Assembly: GCF_000833605.1 (NCBI RefSeq)
Contig: NZ_JXTG01000010.1
Location: 28,270-92,269, forward strand
Source: Anoxybacillus ayderensis
GTDB taxonomy: Bacteria > Bacillota > Bacilli > Bacillales > Anoxybacillaceae
DNA length: 64,000 nucleotides
Direction: 5' to 3'
This document shows positions 7,582 to 18,115 of the stretch, piece by piece. Numbering within the stretch: the first letter of the stretch is position 1; each line of letters opens with the position of its first letter. Under the pieces are notes generated by a model. That model was not told the origin of the DNA, made no database searches, and worked only from the letters and a program-made list of their open reading frames with translations. Both the position numbers and the translations under genes were made by a program.

Positions 7582-8250
7582 ATGAGAGGATTTTTTATTA
7601 CAGGTACAGATACAGATGTAGGGAAAACATTTGTCACCACTTGTATGTTGCGCGCCCTGATCGATAAACGTATACGTGCAACGGCTTATAAACCTGTTCA
7701 AAGCGGAGCGCAATGGAAAGAGGGAAAATGGATTGCACCTGATGTGGACATGTATCGAAAAATCATCGATGTCACCGATGAAGAAGGATGTACATATGTA
7801 TTGAAAACCCCTTGTTCTCCGCATTTAGCTGCAAAAATCGATGGGGTAACTATAGAGCCGGAACGGATTGTGGCGCATATGCAAAAGCTGCAACAAACGT
7901 ATGATTTCGTGCTTGTCGAAGGGGCGGGAGGAATTGCTGTTCCGATCGTTGACGAATCATTTCTCGTTGCTCATTTAGCTCAATTGTTATCGCTTCCGCT
8001 CATTATCGTTGCGCGAGCGAGCGTCGGAACAATTAACCATACGGTGTTAACGGTGGAATATGCGAAAGCGTTTGGCTTGCAAATTGCCGGCATTGTGATG
8101 AACGGCTTTTCTACACCGAAAAATGAAATTGAACAAGACAACATACGGATGATTGAAACGATGACAGGTGTTCCGGTAATTGGTGAAATTCCACATATGC
8201 CAAGCGTTTCTGATAGTGACATTGTATGGAGAAAGGAATGGTGGCAATGA
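7582..8250 (+). CDS. bioD: Dethiobiotin synthetase BioD
   Basis: A 222-residue ATP-dependent carboxylase that closes the ureido ring of dethiobiotin from 7,8-diaminopelargonate and CO2. The modified P-loop GTDTDVGKT lies at residues 8-16, KPVQSG supplies the substrate lysine region, and EGAGG follows around residue 113. The ATG at 7582 has a GGAGGAGG site directly after the BirA operator; in-frame codons upstream fall inside the operator. It overlaps bioA by ATGA. bioW, bioF, bioB and bioI are not nearby. Confidence 0.93.
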   Translation: MRGFFITGTDTDVGKTFVTTCMLRALIDKRIRATAYKPVQSGAQWKEGKWIAPDVDMYRKIIDVTDEEGCTYVLKTPCSPHLAAKIDGVTIEPERIVAHMQKLQQTYDFVLVEGAGGIAVPIVDESFLVAHLAQLLSLPLIIVARASVGTINHTVLTVEYAKAFGLQIAGIVMNGFSTPKNEIEQDNIRMIETMTGVPVIGEIPHMPSVSDSDIVWRKEWWQ

Positions 8251-9590
8251 ACGAGTGGATCGAAAAAAGCAAAACATACTTATGGTTGCCGTTTACGCAA
8301 ATGAAAGATTATGAACAACATCCGCTCGTCATTGAAAGTGGGGAAGGGATTTTTTTAACAGATGTGAACGGAAAAACGTATTATGATGGATATTCATCAC
8401 TTTGGCTAAACGTTCACGGGCATCGCAAAAAAGAAATTGATGATGCGATTCGCGCTCAACTTGAGCGAATTGCTCATTCGACGCTTTTAGGCGCAGCGAA
8501 TATTCCTGCGATTGCATTGGCAGAAAAATTAATTGAATGGACGCCAAGTCATTTAACGCGCGTGTTTTATTCAGACAGCGGAGCGGAAGCTGTAGAAATT
8601 GCGCTCAAAATCGCCTTTCAATATTGGCGAAACATCGGGGAACATAAAAAACAAAAATTTGTCACATTGACAAATGGTTATCACGGAGATACAGTCGGCG
8701 CCATTAGCGTCGGAGCAATTGATCTTTTTCATACCGTATACGAACCGCTTATGTTTACAAGCTATAAAGCACCGTTTCCGCTCGTCTATCGCCATCCGAG
8801 CAACGATCCAAACGTTGTGCGCGATGAAGCGTTGCATGCATTAGAAACACTACTAGCCGAACGTCATGAAGAAATTGCTGCGATTATTGTCGAAGGGATG
8901 ATTCAAGGAGCGGGTGGCATGCATGTCATGCCAGCGGGGTATTTAAAAGGAGTCGAACAATTATGTCGCCGCTATCACATCTTATTCATTGTCGATGAAG
9001 TGGCGACTGGATTTGGACGGACAGGAAAACGATTTGCGATTGAACATGAAGACGTGAAACCAGATATTATGACAGTTGCAAAAGGAATTACGGGCGGTTA
9101 TTTGCCGATTGCCGCTACGTTGACGACGGAAACGATTTATGAAGCGTTTTATGGCGATTACACGGAGTTTAAAACGTTTTTTCATGGACATTCTTATACA
9201 GGAAATCAGCTTGGCTGTGCCGCTGCTTTAGCCAATATACAAATTTTTGAGCGCGAGCGACTCATTGAACAAATTGAGCAAAAAGCGACATTTGTCGCCG
9301 AACAGCTCGCATCGTTTAATGAACTCAATCATGTCGGTGATGTGCGACAGCTTGGGCTCATGTGCGGCATCGAGCTTGTGCGCGATCGACATACACATGA
9401 ACCGTATCCGTGGACGGAACGGATGGGATATAAAACAACGTTAAAAATGAGAGAAAAAGGGATGTTAACACGTCCGCTTGGCGATGTGATCGTCTTCATG
9501 CCGCCGTTAGCGAGTACGTTTGAGCAGTTAGAGGCGATGATTGCGATCATGAAAGAGGCGATTATTGAAACGACAGAAAAAAGGGGCTAA
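8247..9590 (+). CDS. bioA: 7,8-diaminopelargonate synthase BioA/BioK
   Basis: A 447-residue class III PLP aminotransferase converting 7-keto-8-aminopelargonate to 7,8-diaminopelargonate. The PLP site is seen as [11 protein letters not shown] plus the lysine in [18 protein letters not shown] near the start and the YDGYSSLW region are typical of BioA. The B. subtilis enzyme uses lysine as amino donor; which donor applies here cannot be read from sequence. ATG 8247 overlaps the bioD stop (ATGA), with GAAAGGAA upstream. Confidence 0.92.
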   Translation: MNEWIEKSKTYLWLPFTQMKDYEQHPLVIESGEGIFLTDVNGKTYYDGYSSLWLNVHGHRKKEIDDAIRAQLERIAHSTLLGAANIPAIALAEKLIEWTPSHLTRVFYSDSGAEAVEIALKIAFQYWRNIGEHKKQKFVTLTNGYHGDTVGAISVGAIDLFHTVYEPLMFTSYKAPFPLVYRHPSNDPNVVRDEALHALETLLAERHEEIAAIIVEGMIQGAGGMHVMPAGYLKGVEQLCRRYHILFIVDEVATGFGRTGKRFAIEHEDVKPDIMTVAKGITGGYLPIAATLTTETIYEAFYGDYTEFKTFFHGHSYTGNQLGCAAALANIQIFERERLIEQIEQKATFVAEQLASFNELNHVGDVRQLGLMCGIELVRDRHTHEPYPWTERMGYKTTLKMREKGMLTRPLGDVIVFMPPLASTFEQLEAMIAIMKEAIIETTEKRG

Positions 9591-9603
9591 TGGTCAGCCC
9601 CTT
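9581..9603. terminator. Convergent bioA/ypeB terminator
   Basis: AAGGGGCT (9581-9588) pairs with AGCCCCTT (9596-9603). The minus strand has a TTTTTT run after the stem, so it is strongest for ypeB; the + strand tail is TTATATTT. The bioA stop codon lies at the stem-loop junction. Confidence 0.8.
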
Positions 9604-10948
9604 ATATTTCACCATATATAGGTTCAGGATTTTGAAGTTTCTCTACTTTCTCTTCAATCCCATTTTGCGCATTAATAAAAATGCGGTACGTGTCATCTCC
9701 GAGCGTTCCTAAAAACTCATAGCAAAGCACTTCTTGATTCATATTGTTCATAATGATCGCTTTTCTTTCTTCCATAATGGCGACATTTGGGTTCATTTTT
9801 TTTCGTGCTTGTTCAATAGAAATAGATGGTTTTGGAATCTTCCGTTCGCGTTTCGACGATAAGTAATCGCGAGCGGAAAAGCCGATAATGTTTCCATCGT
9901 CTAATGCAATCTTCATTTTAATGGATTCAGGATAAATACGAACGCCATCTTGTGCTGTAACGAATGTGAGAACAGCGACGTGATCATACTGCGTGCTTTC
10001 GTACAATTCGAAGTTGTTAAATTTATGTTGTTTTAAAAACTGCAGCCCGCGCATCGTTGCTTCATTTAAACTAATGTTTTGTTTATTGACGGGACGGTTT
10101 TCAATGACCCAAATCGGATATCCTCCTTTTTCGGTAATATCCATATACGTTTCACTTTTTGTTTTCGGATGTTTAATCGTTACACTATAAAAAGCATCGC
10201 TTGCTCCTTCTCCGCTATGCACGACTTGTATGTCTTCATTTCCTTTTAAACCGAGAAACGTTTTTGCAATTTGCTTTGCTTCTTCTTTTGTAATCTTTTT
10301 CCCAGAAATATGTTCAAACCCTTTCGTTCTCTTTTCGATGCTTGTAAACGAAGGGCCAAAGTCGGTTTCGTTATAAGATTGGACGTTTTTCTCTACCGTT
10401 TTAAATCCATCAATAATGGTGTTGTCATTTGGGCGATTGTTTGTCGCGAGCGCCAACTCGACATCCATCCAGCGTAAGTTATTTTCTAATACGAGATGTT
10501 GTACATTTCGCAACTCTTGTTGAATGTCAGCAGATTTTTTATATAGTTGTTGTAATGTTTTATATTCTTCAGCGTTCAATGGCTGCTTATCTAAATCGCG
10601 AATGGCAGCACGGTAGCTAAATGAGCCGATATTAGACAAAAACTCTTCTGTTTTATTGAACGGTAAAAGTGAGAGCGGAAGTTGTCCGACTGTCGCGTGT
10701 GCTTCTGACGCAAGACGCCAAACTTCCGCCAGTGCTGGTGACAGCGATTGGCGAGAATTCATCGCGAGCGTTGTTCCAATTTGATCATGAAGTAAGTCAA
10801 TTTGATATGTTAAATCATGAAATGCGCGTTGATAATTGTTTTCCGCATGAATTAAAATCGCATTTTTTTGTTGGTGCTCGCGGTATCCCCAATAGGCTGT
10901 GCCAGCGATGCCGATCGATAGTGCTCCAATAAGTAAAATTCGTAGCAA
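9602..10948 (-). CDS. ypeB: Germination protein YpeB
   Basis: A 448-residue spore inner-membrane protein needed to assemble and protect the cortex-lytic enzyme SleB. It has an N-terminal membrane anchor (about 3-22), a long helical region to about residue 215 and a C-terminal half with tandem PepSY-type repeats. One of these carries KKITKEEAKQIAKTFL. The start is TTG at 10948, supported by AGGAGGGGAG overlapping the end of sleB. The sleB-ypeB pair is a conserved bicistron expected to be forespore-expressed. Confidence 0.92.
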   Translation of the reverse strand: MLRILLIGALSIGIAGTAYWGYREHQQKNAILIHAENNYQRAFHDLTYQIDLLHDQIGTTLAMNSRQSLSPALAEVWRLASEAHATVGQLPLSLLPFNKTEEFLSNIGSFSYRAAIRDLDKQPLNAEEYKTLQQLYKKSADIQQELRNVQHLVLENNLRWMDVELALATNNRPNDNTIIDGFKTVEKNVQSYNETDFGPSFTSIEKRTKGFEHISGKKITKEEAKQIAKTFLGLKGNEDIQVVHSGEGASDAFYSVTIKHPKTKSETYMDITEKGGYPIWVIENRPVNKQNISLNEATMRGLQFLKQHKFNNFELYESTQYDHVAVLTFVTAQDGVRIYPESIKMKIALDDGNIIGFSARDYLSSKRERKIPKPSISIEQARKKMNPNVAIMEERKAIIMNNMNQEVLCYEFLGTLGDDTYRIFINAQNGIEEKVEKLQNPEPIYGEI

Positions 10949-10960
10949 AAAACTCCCCTC

Positions 10961-11794
10961 CTATTTACAAAAAATATGTTTTCCGATTTTTTTAATTTGC
11001 GGACGGCTCCAAATCCACCCGTTTGTCGCTGTATGTGGATTAAAATAATATAACGCTCCACTTGATGGATCCCATCCGTTTAAGGCATCAAGTACGGCTT
11101 TGCGAGACGTTTCGTTTGGGGTAAGCCAAATTTGTCCGTCTGCGACAGCTGTAAACGCTCCTGGCTCAAAAATGACGCCCGCGACAGTGTTTGGAAACGA
11201 AGGGCTATTGATGCGATTTAAAATGACTGCGGCAACAGCCACTTGTCCGATATACGGTTCCCCGCGTGCTTCACCGTGTACAGCGTTTGCCATAAGCTGT
11301 ATATCATTTTGTGAGAATCCGTTTGGAACGTTCACTGCAGCGGATTTGACGCGTTTTACGGCCATTTGTTTTGTATTTGTTGCTTTTGCAGCGGTTGCTT
11401 GATTTTTCGTTTTTGTTTGACGTGCTTTCACTTGTTTGCTTAACGGAACGCCGCCGTAATGAGTAAACGTATTTCCTTTTCGTAAATTGTTATAAACAAA
11501 TGATTTGTAATATTTTGAAGCGCGTACGAGTTTTTGTTTCGTTGTTTCTCCTGCTAGCCCATCGACAGGCAACTTAAATTTGTATTGAAACTTTCTTAGC
11601 GCCCAATACGTCCGCCAACCGAACACTCCATCAATTTTCCCTCTGTAAAAGCCGAGATATTGCAATCGTGCTTGTAGTTCAATGACATCATCGCCGACAG
11701 CTCCGCGTTGGATGACTTGTTTCGAAAACGCGTGCGCCTGCGATGTATAACTAAACGAAAAAATCAAAAATAAACAAATGAACCATTTGCGCAT
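10961..11794 (-). CDS. sleB: Spore cortex-lytic enzyme SleB
   Basis: A 277-residue germination-specific lytic transglycosylase acting on muramic-lactam cortex peptidoglycan. Domains: signal peptide (about 1-24), peptidoglycan-binding domain (about 30-90, with GDDVIELQARLQYLGFY), a Lys/Thr/Ala-rich linker, and a C-terminal Hydrolase_2 (SleB/CwlJ) domain from about residue 155. The latter contains NAVHGEARGEPYIGQVAVA with the catalytic Glu. The ATG at 11794 has a GGGAGGAG site; the longer upstream frame has no such support. Confidence 0.94.
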   Translation of the reverse strand: MRKWFICLFLIFSFSYTSQAHAFSKQVIQRGAVGDDVIELQARLQYLGFYRGKIDGVFGWRTYWALRKFQYKFKLPVDGLAGETTKQKLVRASKYYKSFVYNNLRKGNTFTHYGGVPLSKQVKARQTKTKNQATAAKATNTKQMAVKRVKSAAVNVPNGFSQNDIQLMANAVHGEARGEPYIGQVAVAAVILNRINSPSFPNTVAGVIFEPGAFTAVADGQIWLTPNETSRKAVLDALNGWDPSSGALYYFNPHTATNGWIWSRPQIKKIGKHIFCK

Positions 11795-11870
11795 TGTGAC
11801 TCCTCCCTTGATGTGTAAACAATACCTTTTGACGCTATTTTTTGTCACAATAACGTTTTTATACACATAA

Positions 11871-11899
11871 ATAAAAAAGCCAAGCGTTACGCCTGGCTT
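11871..11899 (-). terminator. prsW terminator
   Basis: On the minus strand a 10-bp stem (complement of 11890-11899 with 11877-11886, one G-T pair), 3-base loop and TTTTTT tail. The prsW stop codon forms the loop. It separates prsW from sleB. Confidence 0.88.
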
Positions 11900-12564
11900 G
11901 ATGATTGGGCAATCTCGACCGTCATGCCTCTCGCAAGTTTGACTTTTCGCAAAGCGAGCCACCATAAAAAAATCATAAACGGAAGCATGTAATATATCCA
12001 ACGTTCTTGCGTTAATAAAATATAGTCGTATATGCCGTGAAATAAAAACGGAAGGAGAAAAGATAACCATATATAGTTTTTTTCTTTTTTAGGTAAACCG
12101 AATTTTGCCCTTCCTAAATAAAAGCCCATAATGACACCAAACAACGCATGGCTTGATACAGGTAAAAGGGCGCGCGTAACCGCAAATTCAACGCCATTTG
12201 CAAATAAATATAAAATGTTTTCAAGCGTAGCAAATCCGAGCGATACACTTACCCCGTAAACGATGCCGTCATATGGTTCGTTAAACTCTCGATGGTCATA
12301 AATCGCATAGTAAAAAACAAACCATTTGAAAAACTCTTCTAGCAAACTTGTTGATAAAAACGCTTCAACAAAGGCGTTTGGGAGCATATGCTCGACTTTT
12401 AATACGTGTTGAATAAACATGAGTGGAAACACTAAAAACGTACCGTATAAAAACATGCGTAAAACGAGTGATAACGGTTCCGTTTCGTATTCATCTTTTA
12501 AATAAAAATAACTGAGCAGCGCTAATCCGGGAGCAATCCCTGCAGAAATAATAGCCCACATCAT
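11887..12564 (-). CDS. prsW: Site-1 intramembrane protease PrsW
   Basis: A 225-residue multi-pass membrane metalloprotease. In B. subtilis, PrsW makes the first cut in anti-sigma factor RsiW and so activates sigma-W under envelope stress. Conserved motifs: EEFFK (residues 76-80, the EExxK metal or catalytic motif), [14 protein letters not shown] and FHGIYDY, each contributing a membrane histidine. Two adjacent ATG codons start the frame; GAGG upstream fits the first. sigW and rsiW are not in this window. Confidence 0.92.
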   Translation of the reverse strand: MMWAIISAGIAPGLALLSYFYLKDEYETEPLSLVLRMFLYGTFLVFPLMFIQHVLKVEHMLPNAFVEAFLSTSLLEEFFKWFVFYYAIYDHREFNEPYDGIVYGVSVSLGFATLENILYLFANGVEFAVTRALLPVSSHALFGVIMGFYLGRAKFGLPKKEKNYIWLSFLLPFLFHGIYDYILLTQERWIYYMLPFMIFLWWLALRKVKLARGMTVEIAQSSSQA

Positions 12565-12689
12565 TTTTTCCTCGTTCCCAATTCTTTTCTTTTCATTTTG
12601 ATGGTATCATGTTATTGTCAAATTGAAAATGCTATAAGGTGTATTTTTCAATAAAGAAAGAACTGTTTTTAGCGAGGGGGATTTATACG

Positions 12690-13349
12690 TTGATTAAAAT
12701 TGGGGTGCCGTTAACGCTTGAACCGAAATATAGCGAAAAAATGGAAAAATACAAATGTAAAGTAGCAGAAATGGAAGATGGGAAAATTTATATTGATTAT
12801 CCGATTGATATGAGCACGAATCGCACTGCGTTTTTGATCGACGGAACGCAATTAAAAGTAAGTTTTGTCGGGGAAGATGAAGCTGTTTATGCGTTTGAAG
12901 CAGAAGTGTTAGGCCGAACAAAGCGCAATATTCCGCTTCTTGTTTTGTCGTATCCTGGGGATCAACATCTCATTCGTATTCAACGTCGTCAGTTTGTACG
13001 TGTCGATGCGACTGTAGACGTGGCTGTTCATCCGCTCAATGACGAATTTGTCCCATTTACGACTGTGACAAGCGATATAAGTGCGGGTGGTGCAGCGATT
13101 GTATTGCCAAACGATGAAACAGGATTAAAACACGGGATGACCATTGAAATTTGGCTCGCACTCCATATGCGTTCAGGAGATTATCACTATTTACGTTTTC
13201 TTGCGCGCGTTGTTCGCATTTTTGAAGAAAATGTTTTAAAAGCATCTTTGCAATTTTTGGAAGTGAACGATGTAGACCGTCTGACATTGATTCGTTACAG
13301 TTTTGAAAAGCAGCTTGAGATGAGAAAAAAGGAGCAATTGGACGCATAA
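12690..13349 (+). CDS. motI: c-di-GMP-binding PilZ protein MotI (YpfA)
   Basis: A 219-residue YcgR-like protein with an N-terminal YcgR_2 domain (about 1-90) and a C-terminal PilZ domain (about 96-210). The c-di-GMP signature is intact: RRQFVR (residues 99-104, RxxxR) and D129-x-S131-x-G133-G. In B. subtilis, ligand-bound MotI disengages MotA and acts as a flagellar clutch. The TTG at 12690 has GAGGGGG at the right distance and gives a protein starting MIKIGVPLTL; in-frame upstream codons have no ribosome site. Confidence 0.88.
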   Translation: MIKIGVPLTLEPKYSEKMEKYKCKVAEMEDGKIYIDYPIDMSTNRTAFLIDGTQLKVSFVGEDEAVYAFEAEVLGRTKRNIPLLVLSYPGDQHLIRIQRRQFVRVDATVDVAVHPLNDEFVPFTTVTSDISAGGAAIVLPNDETGLKHGMTIEIWLALHMRSGDYHYLRFLARVVRIFEENVLKASLQFLEVNDVDRLTLIRYSFEKQLEMRKKEQLDA

Positions 13350-13400
13350 ATATAACCGTTTTCTCCCATAATAAAAAATAAAAAAGAGAGGGAGAAACGA

Positions 13401-13580
13401 ATGAAAACGGTTGAACGAATGTTATGGAAGCTAGCGATCATTCAATTTATTTTTTTATTTATCGCCCAACTTATCGTTTCCCATTCGTCCATTGCCCCTT
13501 ATATTGTGAAAGTCATTCATTACGAAGGGGTAATGAAAAATTCCGCTACGAAAACGGTTGAAACATTCGACCAACGATAA
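13401..13580 (+). CDS. ypfB: Small membrane protein YpfB
   Basis: A 59-residue protein starting MKTVERMLWKLAIIQFIFLF, with one N-terminal membrane helix (about residues 9-30) and a short polar tail. GAGAGGGAG precedes the ATG. It lies between motI and cmk, where B. subtilis has ypfB of similar size. Function unknown. Confidence 0.75.
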   Translation: MKTVERMLWKLAIIQFIFLFIAQLIVSHSSIAPYIVKVIHYEGVMKNSATKTVETFDQR

Positions 13581-13600
13581 ACGGTATGATACAATATAAG

Positions 13601-13624
13601 AAGCAGGAGTGTTCCTGCTTTTTT
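13601..13624 (+). terminator. Terminator before cmk
   Basis: AAGCAGGA (13601-13608), loop GTGT, TCCTGCTT (13613-13620), then TTTT. It lies 20 bases after the ypfB stop and 30 bases before cmk, so cmk needs a promoter of its own or read-through. Confidence 0.85.
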
Positions 13625-13655
13625 GTTGAAAACAAAACGATGTATGGGAGGCATT

Positions 13656-14333
13656 ATGGAAAAGAAAATTTCGATCGCGATTGACGGACCGGCAGCGGCT
13701 GGAAAAAGCACGGTTGCGAAACGATTAGCTGAAGCATTATCTTATGTTTATATTGATACAGGAGCGATGTATCGCGCCTTAACATATTGCGCTTTACAGC
13801 GCGGAGTAGATGTTCATGATGAAAAACAATTAATGAACGTCCTTCATGATACATATATTGAATTAAAGCCGTCTCCAATTGGACAGCTTGTGTTTGCCAA
13901 CGGTGAAGATGTAACGGAGGCCATTCGGAAAAACGATGTGACAAACAACGTGTCGTACGTTGCTAAACATCCGGCAGTGCGAGAAGAAATGGTGAAACGC
14001 CAACGCGAGTTAGGGCAGCATGGCGGTGTTGTGATGGACGGTCGCGATATTGGTACGCACGTGTTGCCACACGCTGAAGTAAAAATTTTTTTGCTCGCCT
14101 CTGTAGAAGAGCGGGCAAAACGTCGCCATGAAGAAAATATGGTGCGGGGCATTCCTTCTAATTTAGAACAACTAAAAGAGGAAATTACTCAGCGTGATCG
14201 AATTGACTCTGAACGTAGCGTCGCTCCGTTAAAAAAAGCAGAAGACGCCATTGAAATTGATACAACATCGCTATCCATTGATGAAGTTGTTGATCGCATT
14301 ATGCGCATTGTCCAAGAAAGGGTGAAGGGGTAG
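13656..14333 (+). CDS. cmk: Cytidylate kinase
   Basis: A 225-residue (d)CMP kinase making (d)CDP from ATP. The P-loop [10 protein letters not shown] lies at about residues 9-18, [10 protein letters not shown] marks the nucleotide-binding part, and [11 protein letters not shown] is the conserved NMP-site segment. ATG 13656 has a GGGAGGC site; the longer frame upstream includes the terminator. The stop TAG shares one base with the GTG start of plsC. Confidence 0.95.
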   Translation: MEKKISIAIDGPAAAGKSTVAKRLAEALSYVYIDTGAMYRALTYCALQRGVDVHDEKQLMNVLHDTYIELKPSPIGQLVFANGEDVTEAIRKNDVTNNVSYVAKHPAVREEMVKRQRELGQHGGVVMDGRDIGTHVLPHAEVKIFLLASVEERAKRRHEENMVRGIPSNLEQLKEEITQRDRIDSERSVAPLKKAEDAIEIDTTSLSIDEVVDRIMRIVQERVKG

Positions 14334-14914
14334 TGAGTTTTTACACGTTTGCCCGCGCGCTTGTGAAACAAGTGCTTACTCCACTTTATCGTATTGAAGT
14401 TAGTGGAGTCGAACATATTCCAAAAGAAGGTGCGGTTATCATTTGCGCCAATCATATTAGCAACTTAGATTCGCCAGTTGTCGGTATTACATGCCCGCGC
14501 CCGGTTCATTTTATGGCAAAAGAAGAACTGTTTCGCACACCTATCGTTAAACAACTCGTCTCTCGCTTACATGCGTTTCCCGTTCGTCGCGGAATGGGTG
14601 ATCGTGAAGCGTTGCGAACAGGATTAGCCTTATTAAAAGAGAAACATGTACTCGGGCTATTTCCTGAAGGAACGCGAAGTAAGGATGGAAAGTTGAAAAA
14701 AGGGCTAGCCGGAGCAGGATTTTTTGCATTGCGTAGCGATGCGGTTGTCGTGCCTTGTGCTATCGTCGGTCCTTATCGCATCGGAAAGAAGTTAAAAGTT
14801 GTATACGGTGCCCCGATTGACTTTACACCATGGCGCGAAAGAAAGGCGAGTGCCGATGAAGTGACCGCAGTCATTATGGAACATATTCAAAAACTTTTAC
14901 ATGCGCATCAATAG
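14333..14914 (+). CDS. plsC: 1-acyl-sn-glycerol-3-phosphate acyltransferase
   Basis: A 193-residue membrane-associated acyltransferase making phosphatidic acid from lysophosphatidic acid. NHISNLD (H41-x4-D46) is the catalytic HxxxxD motif and FPEGTRS the substrate-phosphate motif near residue 107. The start is a GTG that overlaps the cmk stop by one base, with GGTGAAGGGG upstream. Genomes of Geobacillus type place plsC between cmk and ypfD, whereas B. subtilis has it elsewhere. Confidence 0.9.
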   Translation: MSFYTFARALVKQVLTPLYRIEVSGVEHIPKEGAVIICANHISNLDSPVVGITCPRPVHFMAKEELFRTPIVKQLVSRLHAFPVRRGMGDREALRTGLALLKEKHVLGLFPEGTRSKDGKLKKGLAGAGFFALRSDAVVVPCAIVGPYRIGKKLKVVYGAPIDFTPWRERKASADEVTAVIMEHIQKLLHAHQ

Positions 14915-14921
14915 TTATGAC

Positions 14922-15062
14922 TTGACAAAATGAATGTTTTAATACAGATTAGTAAAAAAGGAAGTTTTTTCTTTGTGTCAAATGGACGAGCATATTGTTG
15001 TTCGCCCATTGAACATATATTTCTGTCGTCGAGCAGGTGTGGAGTGTAAGGAGGTATTCACT
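14922..15062 (+). promoter_or_regulatory. Promoter and leader region of ypfD
   Basis: A consensus TTGACA (14922-14927) is followed by a poor -10 candidate (CAGATT, 14945-14950, spacing 17). The remaining leader holds one imperfect hairpin pairing ATGG..CGA with TCG..CCAT around 14981-15009, then a TAAGGAGG site. No terminator is visible in it. Confidence 0.4.
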
Positions 15063-16202
15063 ATGGAAGAGATGAATCAAGTCGATGTGCGCGTCTATGA
15101 AGTAGGCGACACGGTGAAAGGTCAAGTAACGAAAGTAGAAGACAAACAAGTGCTCATTGATGTGGAAGGAAGCAAGCTTGTCGGCATCATCCCGATCAGC
15201 GAGCTATCAAGTCTTCATATCGAAAAAGCAAGCGATGTTCTGTCAGTCGGAGATGCAGTCGTCGCAAAAGTGAAAAAAGTAGAAGATGAAGCGCTTATTT
15301 TATCGAAAAAAGCAGCAGATGCAGAACAAGCATGGGAAGTGCTTGAACAGAAGCTTGCAAACGGTGAAACGTTTGATGTAGTCGTGAAAGATATTGTAAA
15401 AGGTGGGCTCGTTGCGGATGTCGGTGTTCGCGCATTTATCCCAGCGTCGCTTGTGGAAAAAGATTTTGTCGAGGATTTCTCAGACTATAAAGGACGTACA
15501 TTAACTGTAAAAGTAGTTGAGCTCGATCGTGAAAAAAATCGCGTCGTTTTATCACATCGGGCAGTTGTAGAAGAAGAAGAGGCTGCGAAAAAGAAAGCCG
15601 CATTACAGTCAATTCAAGTTGGTCAAGTGCTTGAAGGGACCGTCGTGCGCATGACGAACTTCGGCGTATTCGTCAATATCGGCGAGGTTGATGGTCTCGT
15701 ACATATTTCTCAACTTGCCCATACGCGTGTAGATCATCCGTCAGATGTTGTAAAAGAAGGCGATGTCGTCAAAGTAAAAGTGCTTGCGATTGATGAAGAA
15801 AGCGGCCGCGTTTCTTTGTCTGTGAAAGCAGCATTGCCAGCTCCTTGGGATGGAATCGAACAAAAAATAAAAGAAGGCGATGTATTAGAAGGGACAGTGA
15901 AACGTTTAGCCCCGTTTGGAGCGTTCGTCGAAGTATTGCCGGGCGTTGAAGGGCTCGTTCATATTTCGCAAATTTCAACAAAGCATATCGGCACGCCGCA
16001 TGAAGTGTTGAAAGAAGGCGATGTCGTCAAAGTGAAAGTGCTTGCAGTAAACGAACAAGAAAAACGATTATCGTTAAGCATTCGTGAGTTGCTTGAAGAA
16101 GATGTGGAAGAAGACTATCATGAATATACAACGTCAACAGAGACGACGACAGGATTTCAAATTGGTGAAGTCATCGGAGACCAGTTAAAAAAATTAAAAT
16201 AA
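15063..16202 (+). CDS. ypfD: S1-domain protein YpfD (RpsA homolog)
   Basis: A 379-residue protein with four S1 RNA-binding repeats at about residues 15-82, 101-166, 186-254 and 271-340 and an acidic C-terminal tail. Repeats three and four are closely alike (GLVHISQ, then KEGDVVKVKVLA in both), and a stretch of over 20 bases is identical between them. It resembles ribosomal protein S1, but such short Firmicute homologs are not essential like E. coli S1. ATG 15063 has TAAGGAGG. The downstream fni starts six bases after the stop. Confidence 0.92.
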   Translation: MEEMNQVDVRVYEVGDTVKGQVTKVEDKQVLIDVEGSKLVGIIPISELSSLHIEKASDVLSVGDAVVAKVKKVEDEALILSKKAADAEQAWEVLEQKLANGETFDVVVKDIVKGGLVADVGVRAFIPASLVEKDFVEDFSDYKGRTLTVKVVELDREKNRVVLSHRAVVEEEEAAKKKAALQSIQVGQVLEGTVVRMTNFGVFVNIGEVDGLVHISQLAHTRVDHPSDVVKEGDVVKVKVLAIDEESGRVSLSVKAALPAPWDGIEQKIKEGDVLEGTVKRLAPFGAFVEVLPGVEGLVHISQISTKHIGTPHEVLKEGDVVKVKVLAVNEQEKRLSLSIRELLEEDVEEDYHEYTTSTETTTGFQIGEVIGDQLKKLK

Positions 16203-17264
<1,062 letters not shown>

Positions 17265-17270
17265 CGGAGA

Positions 17271-17296
17271 AAGGTGTCCTTGAGAGGACACCTTTT
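17271..17296 (+). terminator. fni terminator
   Basis: AAGGTGTCCT (17271-17280), loop TGAG, exact complement (17285-17294), short T tail. Confidence 0.88.
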
Positions 17297-17309
17297 CCTA
17301 TGTGTATAT

Positions 17310-17414
17310 TTACTGTTCTGTTTTTGTACTTCCTTTAAAATTTTTTGCTGGATCCCGATCGGACTCGACACGACGCGATTGCTTTAATTTTTTTTCTTGG
17401 CGATCTTTCCCCAT
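17310..17414 (-). CDS. ypzI: YpzI-like small basic protein
   Basis: A 34-residue hydrophilic protein starting MGKDRQEKKLKQSRRVESDR, recognisably like B. subtilis YpzI. CTAAGGAGGG is positioned for ATG 17414; the in-frame ATG at 17420 touches the ribosome site and is unlikely. It is convergent with fni and divergent from yphA. Function unknown; the charged composition and the neighbouring sporulation genes would fit a small spore protein, which is inference only. Confidence 0.75.
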   Translation of the reverse strand: MGKDRQEKKLKQSRRVESDRDPAKNFKGSTKTEQ

Positions 17415-17515
17415 TTTCATCCCTCCTTAGTCCTTTATTTTCTCCATTCCCTTTTTTCGCATACAAAGATTAAATTTTTAAAAATAAGACATAATGGAAA
17501 GTGGAGGTGTTATGG

Positions 17516-18115
17516 TTGGAAGGAAGTTATTTTTACTGGGTTTCTTGGTTTTTATGGATTGTGTATACGTTTCTCGCTCCGAAAAATCATGTTCGTTTAC
17601 GCATTTGTCTATATATTTTATTGTTAATTACCCTATCTGCGCATGAGATAACGATTTATTCCTTTCATATTTCATTTGCTTACATATTGATGTTGATTGT
17701 TAGTTACTCGTTTGTCATGAAACAAACAGGAACAGCATTCATTTATTTTTCTTTTGCAAGTGCAAGTGTCACGATGTTGTATGCTGCGTTTCATTTTTTG
17801 TTATTGTTTGATCCGGTTTGGGCGTTTGTTGAAGCGACATGGTTGCTTGCATTTGCGCTTTTGCTTGCTTCGTTTGCGCTATATCGATCGTTTGATGAAC
17901 GCTTGCTTGTTTTGACGGTCGGATGCTGTCAAGGTGATTTTTTGTATGCGTTTGTGTTAAAACAATTTTCTTTTTCTCATTCGATCGGTTCCCTTTCGTT
18001 TTTAGATGGATGGGCGTTAGCAACCGTATGTTTATTTTTATGGAAATGGCTCGAACAGTTACCAATATATATCGATGCACGATTTCAAAAGCGAGCAAAG
18101 GAGGCTAATACGTGA
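17516..18115 (+). CDS. yphA: YphA (SeaA) family membrane protein
   Basis: A 199-residue multi-pass protein with about six hydrophobic segments. The TTG at 17516 is preferred because GGAGGTG (17503-17509) lies six bases upstream; starting there gives the 199-residue length I recall for B. subtilis YphA. In-frame GTG codons at 17501 and 17507 are inside or before that site. It overlaps the YIEGIA gene by GTGA. The family is found in spore formers; its role is unclear. Confidence 0.75.
   Translation: MEGSYFYWVSWFLWIVYTFLAPKNHVRLRICLYILLLITLSAHEITIYSFHISFAYILMLIVSYSFVMKQTGTAFIYFSFASASVTMLYAAFHFLLLFDPVWAFVEATWLLAFALLLASFALYRSFDERLLVLTVGCCQGDFLYAFVLKQFSFSHSIGSLSFLDGWALATVCLFLWKWLEQLPIYIDARFQKRAKEANT

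Noticed and set aside
15600..16070. A tandem DNA duplication inside ypfD
   Set aside because: The near-identical stretches are the third and fourth S1 domains of the protein, a normal family feature.
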